A stretch of DNA of 16,353 bases from an uncultured Candidatus Saccharibacteria bacterium (GCA_937902295.1 CALGUM010000102.1:1-16353); one strand, 5' to 3'. Positions 6,437-14,922 are shown, numbered from the stretch's first letter. Translations and numbers: made by a program. Notes: generated from the letters alone by a model not told the origin.

Positions 6437-7957
6437 TTATGAGGAAAGCTGACGATATTGAAGGGCCTCGGCGACGTGAGATGGTTCGATTGTATCGCTG
6501 TCATCGAGGTCTGCAATAGTACGGGCAACTTTGATTGTTTTGAAGTAACTGCGCGCACTGAGATTCAGAGCATCGCTGGCTTTGTTGAGAATTGCTGCAG
6601 CATGTTCGCTGAGTTGTGAGCGACGTAGTATATTTGTGCTCGATAGAGAAGAGTTGTACAAATCACTACTCTTGTATCTGTGAGTTTGCCTATCTATTGC
6701 TTTTTTGATCGCATTTTTTGCTGCTAAATGTTGTGGAAAATCATTTGGAGTGTGATGTAAAAACTCATCCGTGGGTACGCGGGGTACAGTGAGCGTGAGG
6801 TCTATGCGGTCTAATAATGGTCCAGAAAGTCGTTTCTGGTAATTGGTAATTTGTAGCATGCTACAGGTACATTCTTTTGAGGTGTCTCCATAATACCCGC
6901 ACGGACAGGGGTTCATTGTCGCGACGAGCATAAAGTCGGCGGGGTAGGTGAGGTGTCCCTGTGCACGGTCTATTGAGATTCGTCTATCTTCCAGAGGTTG
7001 CCGGAGGGCCTCCAGGGTAGCCCGAGGATACTCGGGGATCTCATCAAGAAACAGTACTCCGTGGTGAGCAAGACTAATTTCGCCAGGTTTTGGTCGAGAT
7101 CCACCTCCTATGAGTGCCGTACGGCTGGCGGTGTGGTGCGGGGACCGAAAGGGTCGATGCGACACGGGGTGTTCCGTACTTTCACCAGATAGACTATGGA
7201 GCTTTGTGACAGCGATACGCTCTTTTGCCGAGAGTGCTGGCAGGAGTGCGGTCATGGTGCGAGCAAGGAGCGTTTTTCCGGATCCAGGGGGGCCGCTAAG
7301 TAGGATATTGTGGCGACCAGCTGTGGCGATAATCAGAGCGCGTTTGGCTTGAACCTGACCCCTGATGGAATCGAGCATATAGGAAGACTCAGCACCGGTG
7401 TTTTCTTCTGCAACAGCGTGTGGCTGCTGTGCAGGGGTGACGACTACCTCTTGTTTGAGGTGGAGGTAGAGTTGTTTGAGATTGGTAATTGGTATAATCT
7501 CGATACCTTCGACAAGTAGTGCTTGGTCGCAGTTATCCTCGGGTATAAAAATACGGGAAAATCCGTTTGCCTGCGCACATTCAGTCGCATTTATCACACC
7601 CCGTACGGGCCTGAGAGTTCCGTCAAGCGCGAGCTCACCAATAAATACAGAACTGCCCACTTGCTGCTGAGTGAGCTGGCCACTGACGGTAAGAATTGCG
7701 ATCGCTATAGATAGATCGTACTGGGAGCCATCTTTTGGTAACTCCGCTGGCGCAAGGTTTATGGTGATTTTTGAGCTAGGAAAGTCTAAAAGTGAGTTGG
7801 TGATTGCACTGCGCACCCTTTCTTTCGCTTCGTCGATAGCCTTATTGCCCATACCGACGATCTGCAGACCTGGAAGACCGCGTTTTGCATCGCACTCAAC
7901 CTCGATGAGTGACCCCGAGAACCCTATTGGTGCAGCACAGGCGACTTTAGCAATCAT
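6437..7957 (-). CDS. comM: ComM/YifB-family AAA+ ATPase (Mg chelatase-like)
   Basis: 506 residues. The N-terminal ChlI-like domain has IEVECDAKRGLPGLQIVG and the NLAPAELPKDGSQYDL motif. The AAA+ core has Walker A GPPGSGKT at about residues 222-229, Walker B GVLFLDEIPE, and a CPCGYYGD...C.C zinc-type insert. The C-terminal Mg_chelatase_C region ends in LSARSYFKTIKVARTIADLD. ComM is a hexameric helicase that promotes branch migration during natural transformation; CPR bacteria of this kind often keep competence genes. I prefer ATG 7957 (MIAKVACAAPIGFSG) over the in-frame GTG 7963, since family members begin M-x-A-K. No clear ribosome-binding site. Divergent from the tmRNA gene. Confidence 0.93.
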   Translation of the reverse strand: MIAKVACAAPIGFSGSLIEVECDAKRGLPGLQIVGMGNKAIDEAKERVRSAITNSLLDFPSSKITINLAPAELPKDGSQYDLSIAIAILTVSGQLTQQQVGSSVFIGELALDGTLRPVRGVINATECAQANGFSRIFIPEDNCDQALLVEGIEIIPITNLKQLYLHLKQEVVVTPAQQPHAVAEENTGAESSYMLDSIRGQVQAKRALIIATAGRHNILLSGPPGSGKTLLARTMTALLPALSAKERIAVTKLHSLSGESTEHPVSHRPFRSPHHTASRTALIGGGSRPKPGEISLAHHGVLFLDEIPEYPRATLEALRQPLEDRRISIDRAQGHLTYPADFMLVATMNPCPCGYYGDTSKECTCSMLQITNYQKRLSGPLLDRIDLTLTVPRVPTDEFLHHTPNDFPQHLAAKNAIKKAIDRQTHRYKSSDLYNSSLSSTNILRRSQLSEHAAAILNKASDALNLSARSYFKTIKVARTIADLDDSDTIEPSHVAEALQYRQLSS

Positions 7958-7991
7958 AAGCACTTTTTAGCATAGCACAGTAGTAGGTTTA

Positions 7992-8000
7992 TGGTATAAT
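7992..8000 (+). promoter_or_regulatory. Extended -10 promoter of tmRNA
   Basis: TGGTATAAT: TGn followed by a perfect TATAAT (7995-8000). Predicted start 8007-8008; the mature RNA begins at about 8013. No convincing -35 is visible. Confidence 0.7.
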
Positions 8001-8012
8001 AGAATATAGTTT

Positions 8013-8422
8013 GGGGCTGATATAGCTTTCGACGAATGGACATTAACAAGATATTCTGCAAGTCGATCGTACACGTAAGTACATTTTTAATTGCAAAAAC
8101 TTTTGCTAAAGACGCTGCAGAGCGATTCAATGCGACATTCGCTGCCGCATTTGTACCTGCTCCTGCAACTGTCTAAGTTACGCATGTCGTAACCATTCAA
8201 ATGCAGTAGGCGACACAGCGCATTTGGGTGTTATATACTTTGTCGCTCGCTACATACTAGGAAGCGGCTAGTGTGTGGGACTTTCTCCGCGTAACTTTAC
8301 TTGGTATTTCTGACTAGATTTCTAGCCGAGTGGAGTTATAAAACAATTTAATCTAGCCTAAGCTTGTAGACGAATATCATGTTACCTTTCGGACCGGGGG
8401 GCAGTACCCCGCAGCTCCACCA
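8013..8422 (+). ncRNA. ssrA: tmRNA (SsrA), with an unusual tag and T-loop
   Basis: About 410 nt. GGGGCTG (8013-8019) pairs with CAGCTCC (8412-8418), followed by ACCA, as the alanine-tRNA-like acceptor; the 5' block GGGGCTGATATAGCTTTCGACG is typical. The reading frame for the tag starts at GCA 8093 and runs 27 codons to TAA 8174. It begins AKTFAKDAAERF, then NATFAAAFVPAPATV. The common C-terminal ALAA/LAA degradation end is absent; the tag ends PATV. In the T arm (CGGGG 8395-8399 with CCCCG 8407-8411) the seven-base loop is GGCAGTA rather than TTCRANY. tmRNA rescues stalled ribosomes by adding the tag and releasing the broken mRNA. The oddities are discussed under findings. Confidence 0.93.
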
Positions 8423-8434
8423 AACGAGATTCTT

Positions 8435-8455
8435 GGCCCTATCGAGGGCCTTTTT
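8435..8455 (+). terminator. Rho-independent terminator of tmRNA
   Basis: GGCCCT, loop ATCG, AGGGCC, then TTTTT. Lies 12 nt after the CCA end. Confidence 0.9.
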
Positions 8456-8550
8456 CTTTGCGCTAAGGAGGCGAATTGGTGAAAATAGAGAGAGTTTGAC
8501 TTGTCTCGTCGAGTCGAGTCACCGTACAATGCGGCGGGGTGTCGTAGCTA

Positions 8551-8579
8551 TTGACATAAAACATAAAATATGCTAGAAT
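8551..8579 (+). promoter_or_regulatory. Near-consensus promoter of the orphan gene/ribozyme unit
   Basis: Perfect -35 TTGACA (8551-8556), 17-nt spacer, -10 TAGAAT (8574-8579) with an extended TGC in front. One of the two best promoters by eye in the window. Predicted start is about 8586. A small hairpin (CTAC, loop TTC, GTAG) followed by a short T-stretch lies right at the start and might act as a pause or attenuator. Confidence 0.88.
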
Positions 8580-8585
8580 TTTAAC

Positions 8586-8755
8586 TACTTCGTAGAGTAG
8601 TTTTTACTCCGAGGTTCTTTGACAAGCAGATGTAGCACAAGGTGAGACTCCGCAGTCCTTTCGGACTTCGAGGCCTCATCTTGTGTGTATAGGAAAACAC
8701 ACGCTCACTTTGTGAGAGGCATCCCCGCCGAAGATACAGGAGAAAGATCAACACC
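8586..8755 (+). promoter_or_regulatory. Structured 5' leader of about 170 nt
   Basis: A series of hairpins between promoter and start codon. CACAAGGTGAG (8636-8646) pairs with CTCATCTTGTG (8675-8685), 11 pairs with one G-U, enclosing AGTCC-TTTC-GGACT (8654-8667). GTGTGT (8683-8688) pairs with ACACAC (8697-8702), and CTCAC (8704-8708) with GTGAG (8712-8716). The first two helices share bases 8683-8685, and the GTGAG at 8642-8646 could alternatively pair with CTCAC at 8704, so more than one fold is possible. The ribosome-binding site AGGAG (8738-8742) lies 13 nt before the ATG. I do not recognise a known riboswitch family. The size and nested stems suggest a regulatory or stabilising leader. 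Confidence 0.55.
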
Positions 8756-9202
8756 ATGTTCGACAAGCGCTTGGCAGTCCAGACCTTCCCGAACCAGCAG
8801 ATCCGCGATTTCCACGTCACGGGTGTCGTCAGCAACACGCATATCTTCGAGGTCAGTCGTGACCAGATCAGCGAGTGCGCGCCCAAGAGCACGTACGGCA
8901 CCGAGGCCGACTGCGAGACCTGCATTCTGATCAACGACCTCTTCAAGAACCGCGCGATTGACACGGTCAGCCTCGACGAGACCACCGTCCGCATCGCGCT
9001 CCGCGAGGTCTTCTACTGGCATGAGGCCCAGGACGACGTCATCGATGCCATCATGGCTCGCCTCGGCTGGCTGAAGGAGGAGACGGCCATCATGTCCCTC
9101 AACGACTTCCGCGCCCTCGCCCGCCAGGCCGACCTCGCCACCGTGCCGGCAGACGCTCTCACTCCGACCGAGGGTATCACCGAGAACGAGAACGTGAGCT
9201 GA
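8756..9202 (+). CDS. Orphan protein of 148 residues, GC-rich codon use, unknown function
   Basis: I do not recognise this protein. It opens MFDKRLAVQTFPNQQIRDFH and ends EGITENENVS. It is acidic, with no signal peptide or membrane segment, and has three cysteines at about residues 41, 53 and 56 (ADCETCILINDL, a CxxC). A helical middle (about 60-105) contains REVFYWHEAQDDVIDAIMARLGWL. 26 of the first 30 codons end in G or C, against 11 of 30 in the ATL gene, and G+C is roughly 60% by my count of sample lines. It therefore looks foreign to this genome, or selected for extreme codon bias. Strong promoter and structured leader upstream; a hammerhead ribozyme begins about 90 nt after the stop. ORF reality rests on the strong codon pattern, the AGGAG site and the promoter. 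Confidence 0.72.
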   Translation: MFDKRLAVQTFPNQQIRDFHVTGVVSNTHIFEVSRDQISECAPKSTYGTEADCETCILINDLFKNRAIDTVSLDETTVRIALREVFYWHEAQDDVIDAIMARLGWLKEETAIMSLNDFRALARQADLATVPADALTPTEGITENENVS

Positions 9203-9209
9203 GATCGCA

Positions 9210-9302
9210 GGGCGAATACGACAAGTGGATATGGGTCAAAACCGAGGTTCACGGCCTCCGTGATGCTCTCCTAAACCCTATGTCTGCTTGTCATATTCGC
9301 TC
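9210..9302 (+). promoter_or_regulatory. Alternative helix competing with the hammerhead fold
   Basis: GCGAATACGACAAG (9212-9225) is complementary to CTTGTCATATTCGC (9287-9300) at 13 of 14 positions; GG at 9210-9211 can extend it onto the cleavage dinucleotide (9301-9302) by G-U and G-C pairs. The enclosed part holds TCACGG-CCT-CCGTGA (near 9249-9263). The right arm contains the hammerhead stem-III strand TTCGC (9296-9300), so this helix and the active ribozyme cannot form together. The left arm starts 7 nt after the orphan gene's stop codon. Confidence 0.55.
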
Positions 9303-9355
9303 CACAAATGCGCGTTTGTGCTGATGAGTCCAAAAGGACGAAAGCGAACACATAG
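9278..9355 (+). ncRNA. Type III hammerhead ribozyme
   Basis: Every core element is present. Stem III TTCGC (9296-9300) with GCGAA (9344-9348), with an outer helix CTATGT (9278-9283) / ACATAG (9350-9355). Cleavage site U9301-C9302 (triplet CUC). Stem I CACAAA (9303-9308) with TTTGTG (9315-9320), loop TGCGCG. Core CTGATGA (9321-9327). Stem II GTCC (9328-9331) with GGAC (9336-9339), loop AAAA, including the required G10.1-C11.1 pair. Core GAAA (9340-9343), whose last A pairs with U9301. Stems I and II are capped and III is open, which makes it type III. Self-cleavage would fall after C9302, leaving a 2',3'-cyclic phosphate on the mRNA side and a 5'-OH RNA starting at 9303. Confidence 0.93.
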
Positions 9356-9365
9356 AAGTAGCCAC

Positions 9366-9444
9366 TATGAGATTAAAGTGCGGGCAGTGTTTATGCCACA
9401 CTTGACGATACGTAGCAGGCACTCACGATCTCATATGACGTATC
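9366..9444 (+). ncRNA. Pseudoknot-forming RNA segment downstream of the ribozyme
   Basis: TATGAGAT (9366-9373) pairs perfectly with ATCTCATA (9428-9435). Within it AAGTG (9376-9380) pairs with CACTT (9399-9403) around GGCA/TGCC (9383-9386, 9394-9397). GATACGT (9407-9413), inside the first helix, is complementary to ACGTATC (9438-9444), outside it and two bases after it. The two long helices interleave, so together they form an H-type pseudoknot that could stack coaxially. It would be the body of the 3' product of hammerhead cleavage. No known family recognised; fold predicted by eye. Confidence 0.5.
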
Positions 9445-9553
9445 ACGTACTAGTCGTCAGCTGATCGCTTTGTAAATAATGTGCATGAAGTGAACTAATA
9501 AAAAAATAAATACAGAGTGCTTGTAGGTGGGATAGTTAGCCAGTATACAAGTA

Positions 9554-9582
9554 AAACGACCGCCTGCGAGGAACGGTCGTTT
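9554..9582 (+). terminator. Terminator-like hairpin ending the ribozyme unit
   Basis: AAACGACCG (9554-9562) with CGGTCGTTT (9574-9582), nine pairs, with inner CCT/AGG pairing in the loop. The T-tail is weak on the plus strand (TTTATAAG) but AAAA precedes it, so it could work in either direction. Preceded by CTTGTA (9520-9525) / TACAAG (9546-9551). Confidence 0.65.
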
Positions 9583-9619
9583 ATAAGTGTGGAGTTTTTT
9601 GAATGTCTGTTTATTTTTG

Positions 9620-9660
9620 GCTTCTGTACAAGTTTTTTATTCAGAAGCTACCCCTATAAT
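9620..9660 (+). promoter_or_regulatory. Operator-like inverted repeat with a TATAAT box
   Basis: GCTTCTG (9620-9626) and CAGAAGC (9642-9648) form a perfect 7-bp inverted repeat with a 15-nt gap, about 1.5 helical turns between arms. TATAAT (9655-9660) follows 6 nt later. The repeat lies where a -35 would be, and no good -35 is seen. This could be an operator-controlled promoter, or a hairpin. Confidence 0.4.
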
Positions 9661-10440
9661 ATGACGGCAATGCGCTTGTGTCAATGATTTTCGTAAAGTT
9701 TTTTTATAAAGTTTTTCGTAAAGTTTCTGGAGGTGTGGAAAAGGCTAGATGTAGTGTTGGAGGGGGGCGAGGAGATACTAGCGGTTGTTGTTTGTTGTAT
9801 TGGTGTTCAGGATGCAATATTGGTAAGTTCCGAGTGATGTGTCCGTGTCGTGATGTAAGTTAGTGCAAAAGCGCGGTCTGTGATCGTGATGATAGCAAGC
9901 GTTTCTTGGCTTATGGGATACTCGTGTCTCGTCCACGTACGCCTTGCAATCGCAAGTTTTGCACAAAAGCAAATGTGCGGCTGGATGCATTCCACGGCCG
10001 TGAATGAATATGGGTACTTTGGGGATGGAGCTGTGTTTGAATATGTAGAACCCGTATATACATGACTGCGTGAACGTATGTAGCGGTCGGCATGTGACAA
10101 GGTTCGCCCATATATAAGTACGTGTCCATGTGCCGCGGGCAATGGGCGATGAGTGCAAACTCGGTCGGTAGTAATATGGGATTGTTTGTGTGCGCTACAA
10201 AACAACAATAGCGCTGCGCGTGGAAAGTCGATAGTTTGGCGACATCCATAGGTGTGCATAGTGCGGCGTGTAGGGGAGTAGGTGAGGACGAGTGGTTGTA
10301 TCGCATGAATAAGGCAAGTGATTTTTGTTGCGCCGACGTGAGGCTTGAGGGTCGGTTTACAGTCGCGGACATTGTGTGCGCTTTTCTGTCTATGGTGCCG
10401 CGTATGAGCAGTGATTTGTGAGCGCGTTTTATTAAACAAG
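9661..10440 (+). other. About 780 bp without a credible gene, strongly G-over-C skewed; possible long ncRNA
   Basis: No ORF here has a ribosome-binding site with a plausible protein; the longest (minus, 9807-10439) is a His/Cys/Tyr-rich sequence of the kind produced by skewed DNA. The plus strand is rich in G and T and poor in C in many lines (for example 9721-9780 and 10261-10320). Compact hairpins are visible: CTTGC-AATC-GCAAG (9943-9956), GCACA/TGTGC with an A-rich loop (9961-9978), palindrome CACGGCCGTG (9993-10002), and GCGCTA/TAGCGC with an A-rich loop (10192-10214). A TATAAT box lies just upstream. This would fit a long structured RNA or a decayed region; I cannot decide between them. 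Confidence 0.4.
9690..9725 (+). repeat. Three iteron-like 12-bp direct repeats
   Basis: TTCGTAAAGTTT at 9690-9701, TTTATAAAGTTT at 9703-9714 (10 of 12 matching) and TTCGTAAAGTTT at 9714-9725, spaced 11-13 bp. Spacing near one helical turn is typical of protein-binding repeats such as plasmid iterons or regulator sites. Confidence 0.5.
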
Positions 10441-10450
10441 GAGAATGTTC

Positions 10451-10558
10451 ACTTTATTGTTGTAATAAATATATAGATGTCAAAAAAACATCCATTGATT
10501 ATTACCTCTGTATAATAGTGAGCACCGTAGTGTGCCAGTATTTATTACAATAAAAAGT
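10451..10558. repeat. AT-rich element with terminal inverted repeats (MITE-like or small RNA)
   Basis: Arms 10451-10471 and 10539-10558 are inverted repeats: 12 inner bases (TTGTAATAAATA and complement) and 5 outer bases (ACTTT/AAAGT) match exactly, with a small mismatch between them. Inside are GATGT/ACATC with an A-rich loop (10477-10493), a TATAAT (10511-10516) and GCAC/GTGC. No transposase and no clear target duplication is seen. Confidence 0.4.
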
Positions 10559-10570
10559 GTATTCACTGTA

Positions 10571-10599
10571 TTGACAAGTTGTCCTTGATTTGCTATAGT
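10571..10599 (+). promoter_or_regulatory. Near-consensus promoter without an obvious gene
   Basis: Perfect TTGACA (10571-10576), 17-nt spacer, TATAGT (10594-10599) with TGC in front. Predicted start about 10606. The following 50 nt are A/C-rich and look unstructured. Confidence 0.8.
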
Positions 10600-10605
10600 A
10601 CAGAT

Positions 10606-11007
10606 ACGCTTTTACAAACACAAAAAAGCAAAACAAAACCTTAAAAATTTGAAAATTGTTATGCCAACATCCATATGTTGTGTGACGGAAACTCGGCAGT
10701 AGCATGTATGCCTTTTGCATTATGGTGCTGTCGAAGCTCCGTCAAATTTACTTTGATGTTTGAGCGCGTAGTAGCTGTTAGTACAGCTCTATGTCCAGTA
10801 TACCTCCTGATTTTTTGTAAACTCATGAGCCTACTGGACGTAGAGTATGGAGCACACCTACAAAGATATGCTCGGGAAATTTCTCGAGCGGTCAGTCGTC
10901 TCGAGTGGCAGTTGGACAATTGTATCGCCCGCCCTTTAATTAATTCTTAGCGGTGGTTGCCGATCATTGGCCATAAAGACTGCTACTCAGACACCCTTGT
11001 TCTGCTG
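10606..11007 (+). other. Transcribed region without a convincing gene
   Basis: Follows the promoter at 10571. A 91-codon ORF (10675-10950) exists but has no ribosome-binding site and an unconvincing Cys-rich sequence. Possible RNA structure: GTCCAGTA (near 10794) with TACTGGAC (near 10833), AGCTGT-TAGT-ACAGCT (near 10771), and GCTCG/CGAGC (near 10870). It may hold a small RNA, a decayed gene, or a short protein I do not recognise. Confidence 0.3.
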
Positions 11008-11013
11008 TATACT
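11008..11013 (+). promoter_or_regulatory. -10 box TATACT, leaderless arrangement
   Basis: TATACT ends exactly 7 nt before the ATG at 11021. No ribosome-binding site and no clear -35. Confidence 0.55.
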
Positions 11014-11020
11014 ACGAAGT

Positions 11021-11407
11021 ATGTTAGCAAAATTATTAGGTATTATAGGGGTCGTATCAGCTGGGGCATTGGGGTATATACTCATAACCACCTCTCCTGT
11101 AGAAGCGGGAGCTACCGGGGTATTAGCAGTCTTCTTATTGTCATATATTGTGTCAGTCATTGTACTGACTTTTTTGTTTTATTTGACCCAAAAGGCGCTT
11201 GTCAAACTTCTGTATAGTGATCGAACGGGTAGTGTAGTGGGTCACGTGAGTCTGCGAAAGTCGTATTACTATGGCTCGATTCTCGCGCTCGGACCAGTGA
11301 TACTGGTAAGCCTACGCTCTGTGGGCGAGGCTGGAGTTGGAGAGCTTATTCTGGTGCTGGTACTCCTTGCAATTGGTTGCCTCTACATTTCTCGTCAAAC
11401 CTCGTAA
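11021..11407 (+). CDS. Small membrane protein, four predicted helices, unknown function
   Basis: 128 residues, opening MLAKLLGIIGVVSAGALGYI. Hydrophobic segments at about 2-22, 33-57, 82-98 and 105-123, with a basic loop (about 60-82, KALVKLLYSDRTGS then LRKSYYYG) between the second and third. No catalytic motif seen. An in-frame ATG at 10967 would add an unlikely 18-residue Cys-containing N-terminus. I prefer 11021 because a TATACT box ends 7 nt before it, the same layout as other leaderless genes here. It lies directly upstream of the Pro-rich protein and the VirD4-type ATPase and probably belongs to the same envelope locus. Confidence 0.7.
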   Translation: MLAKLLGIIGVVSAGALGYILITTSPVEAGATGVLAVFLLSYIVSVIVLTFLFYLTQKALVKLLYSDRTGSVVGHVSLRKSYYYGSILALGPVILVSLRSVGEAGVGELILVLVLLAIGCLYISRQTS

Positions 11408-11431
11408 ATGAGCAATTTGTTGCTTATGTTT

Positions 11432-11441
11432 GTGCTATACT
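11432..11441 (+). promoter_or_regulatory. Extended -10 box TGTGCTATACT region, leaderless arrangement
   Basis: TATACT (11436-11441) with TGC directly in front. The ATG at 11449 follows after exactly 7 nt. No ribosome-binding site. Confidence 0.6.
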
Positions 11442-11448
11442 AACAGGT

Positions 11449-11877
11449 ATGCAGCCAGAGATAACACCAGGACAGCGACCTGTCGAACAGGCGCCATCCC
11501 CACAGACGGAATCTTATGAGATTCCGCCGAATTTTACCTCGCCAGAGATAGAATCTGGGTCTTCTGCTGAGCGACTTGAACAACGAAGCGCGGTTGAGCT
11601 CGCGCCGCCACCTCCAGCAGCCATGCCTACTCCCATGCCACCGGTGATGCCTATAGACACTCCCGGGCAGGCTCCTGCTATGACGAGCCAGCCAGTGCAA
11701 AATCCGGTTGCCGCGAATGATGACGACACAATCGAAAAAGAGTGGGTCGACAGAGCAAAGCAGGTGATTGCACAGACCAAAGACAACCCCTATGCTCGAG
11801 AGAAGGCGATAGGTGAGTTGCAGCGGGATTATTTAATGAAACGATATGGTCGTCAGGTTGGTGCAAACAATGACTAG
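11449..11877 (+). CDS. Pro-rich small protein with a conserved-looking C-terminal helix pair
   Basis: 142 residues, soluble. Residues 1-92 are low complexity, rich in Pro, Met, Ser and Glu (for example LAPPPPAAMPTPMPPVMP), likely a disordered spacer. Residues 95-138 are charged and helical: EKEWVDRAKQVIAQTKDNPY, then EKAIGELQRDYLMKRYG. This kind of tail next to a VirD4-like gene is what I would expect of a small partner protein of the ATPase, but I know no named family. I chose ATG 11449 because it follows a TATACT box by 7 nt; the in-frame start at 11377 lies inside the previous gene. 15 nt separate it from the ATPase, so the two are co-transcribed. Confidence 0.75.
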   Translation: MQPEITPGQRPVEQAPSPQTESYEIPPNFTSPEIESGSSAERLEQRSAVELAPPPPAAMPTPMPPVMPIDTPGQAPAMTSQPVQNPVAANDDDTIEKEWVDRAKQVIAQTKDNPYAREKAIGELQRDYLMKRYGRQVGANND

Positions 11878-11892
11878 GCAGGTGAAGGGAAC

Positions 11893-14919
<3,027 letters not shown>

Positions 14920-14922
14920 TGT

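Noticed and set aside
8581..8994. 137-codon minus-strand ORF and other frames over the orphan gene
   Set aside because: Shadows of the GC-rich plus-strand gene, whose third positions show the consistent bias.
8586..9355. Viroid-like or Obelisk-type element (protein gene plus hammerhead)
   Set aside because: Such elements are RNA replicons with paired hammerheads or rod-like genomes. Here there is a single ribozyme in chromosomal DNA with a bacterial promoter and terminator-like hairpin, and I found no second CTGATGA...GAAA core on either strand.
9807..10439. 210-codon ORF on the minus strand
   Set aside because: The product is a His/Thr/Cys/Tyr-rich chain without family features, has no ribosome-binding site, and overlaps other equally long ORFs; the open frame follows from base skew.
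10675..10950. 91-codon ORF behind the promoter at 10571
   Set aside because: No ribosome-binding site, unusual Cys-rich start, no recognisable domain. Kept only as an uncertain region.
8423..11007. Attachment-site duplicate of the ssrA 3' end
   Set aside because: No repeat of the tmRNA end longer than about six bases was found by eye, so integration at ssrA is not supported directly.
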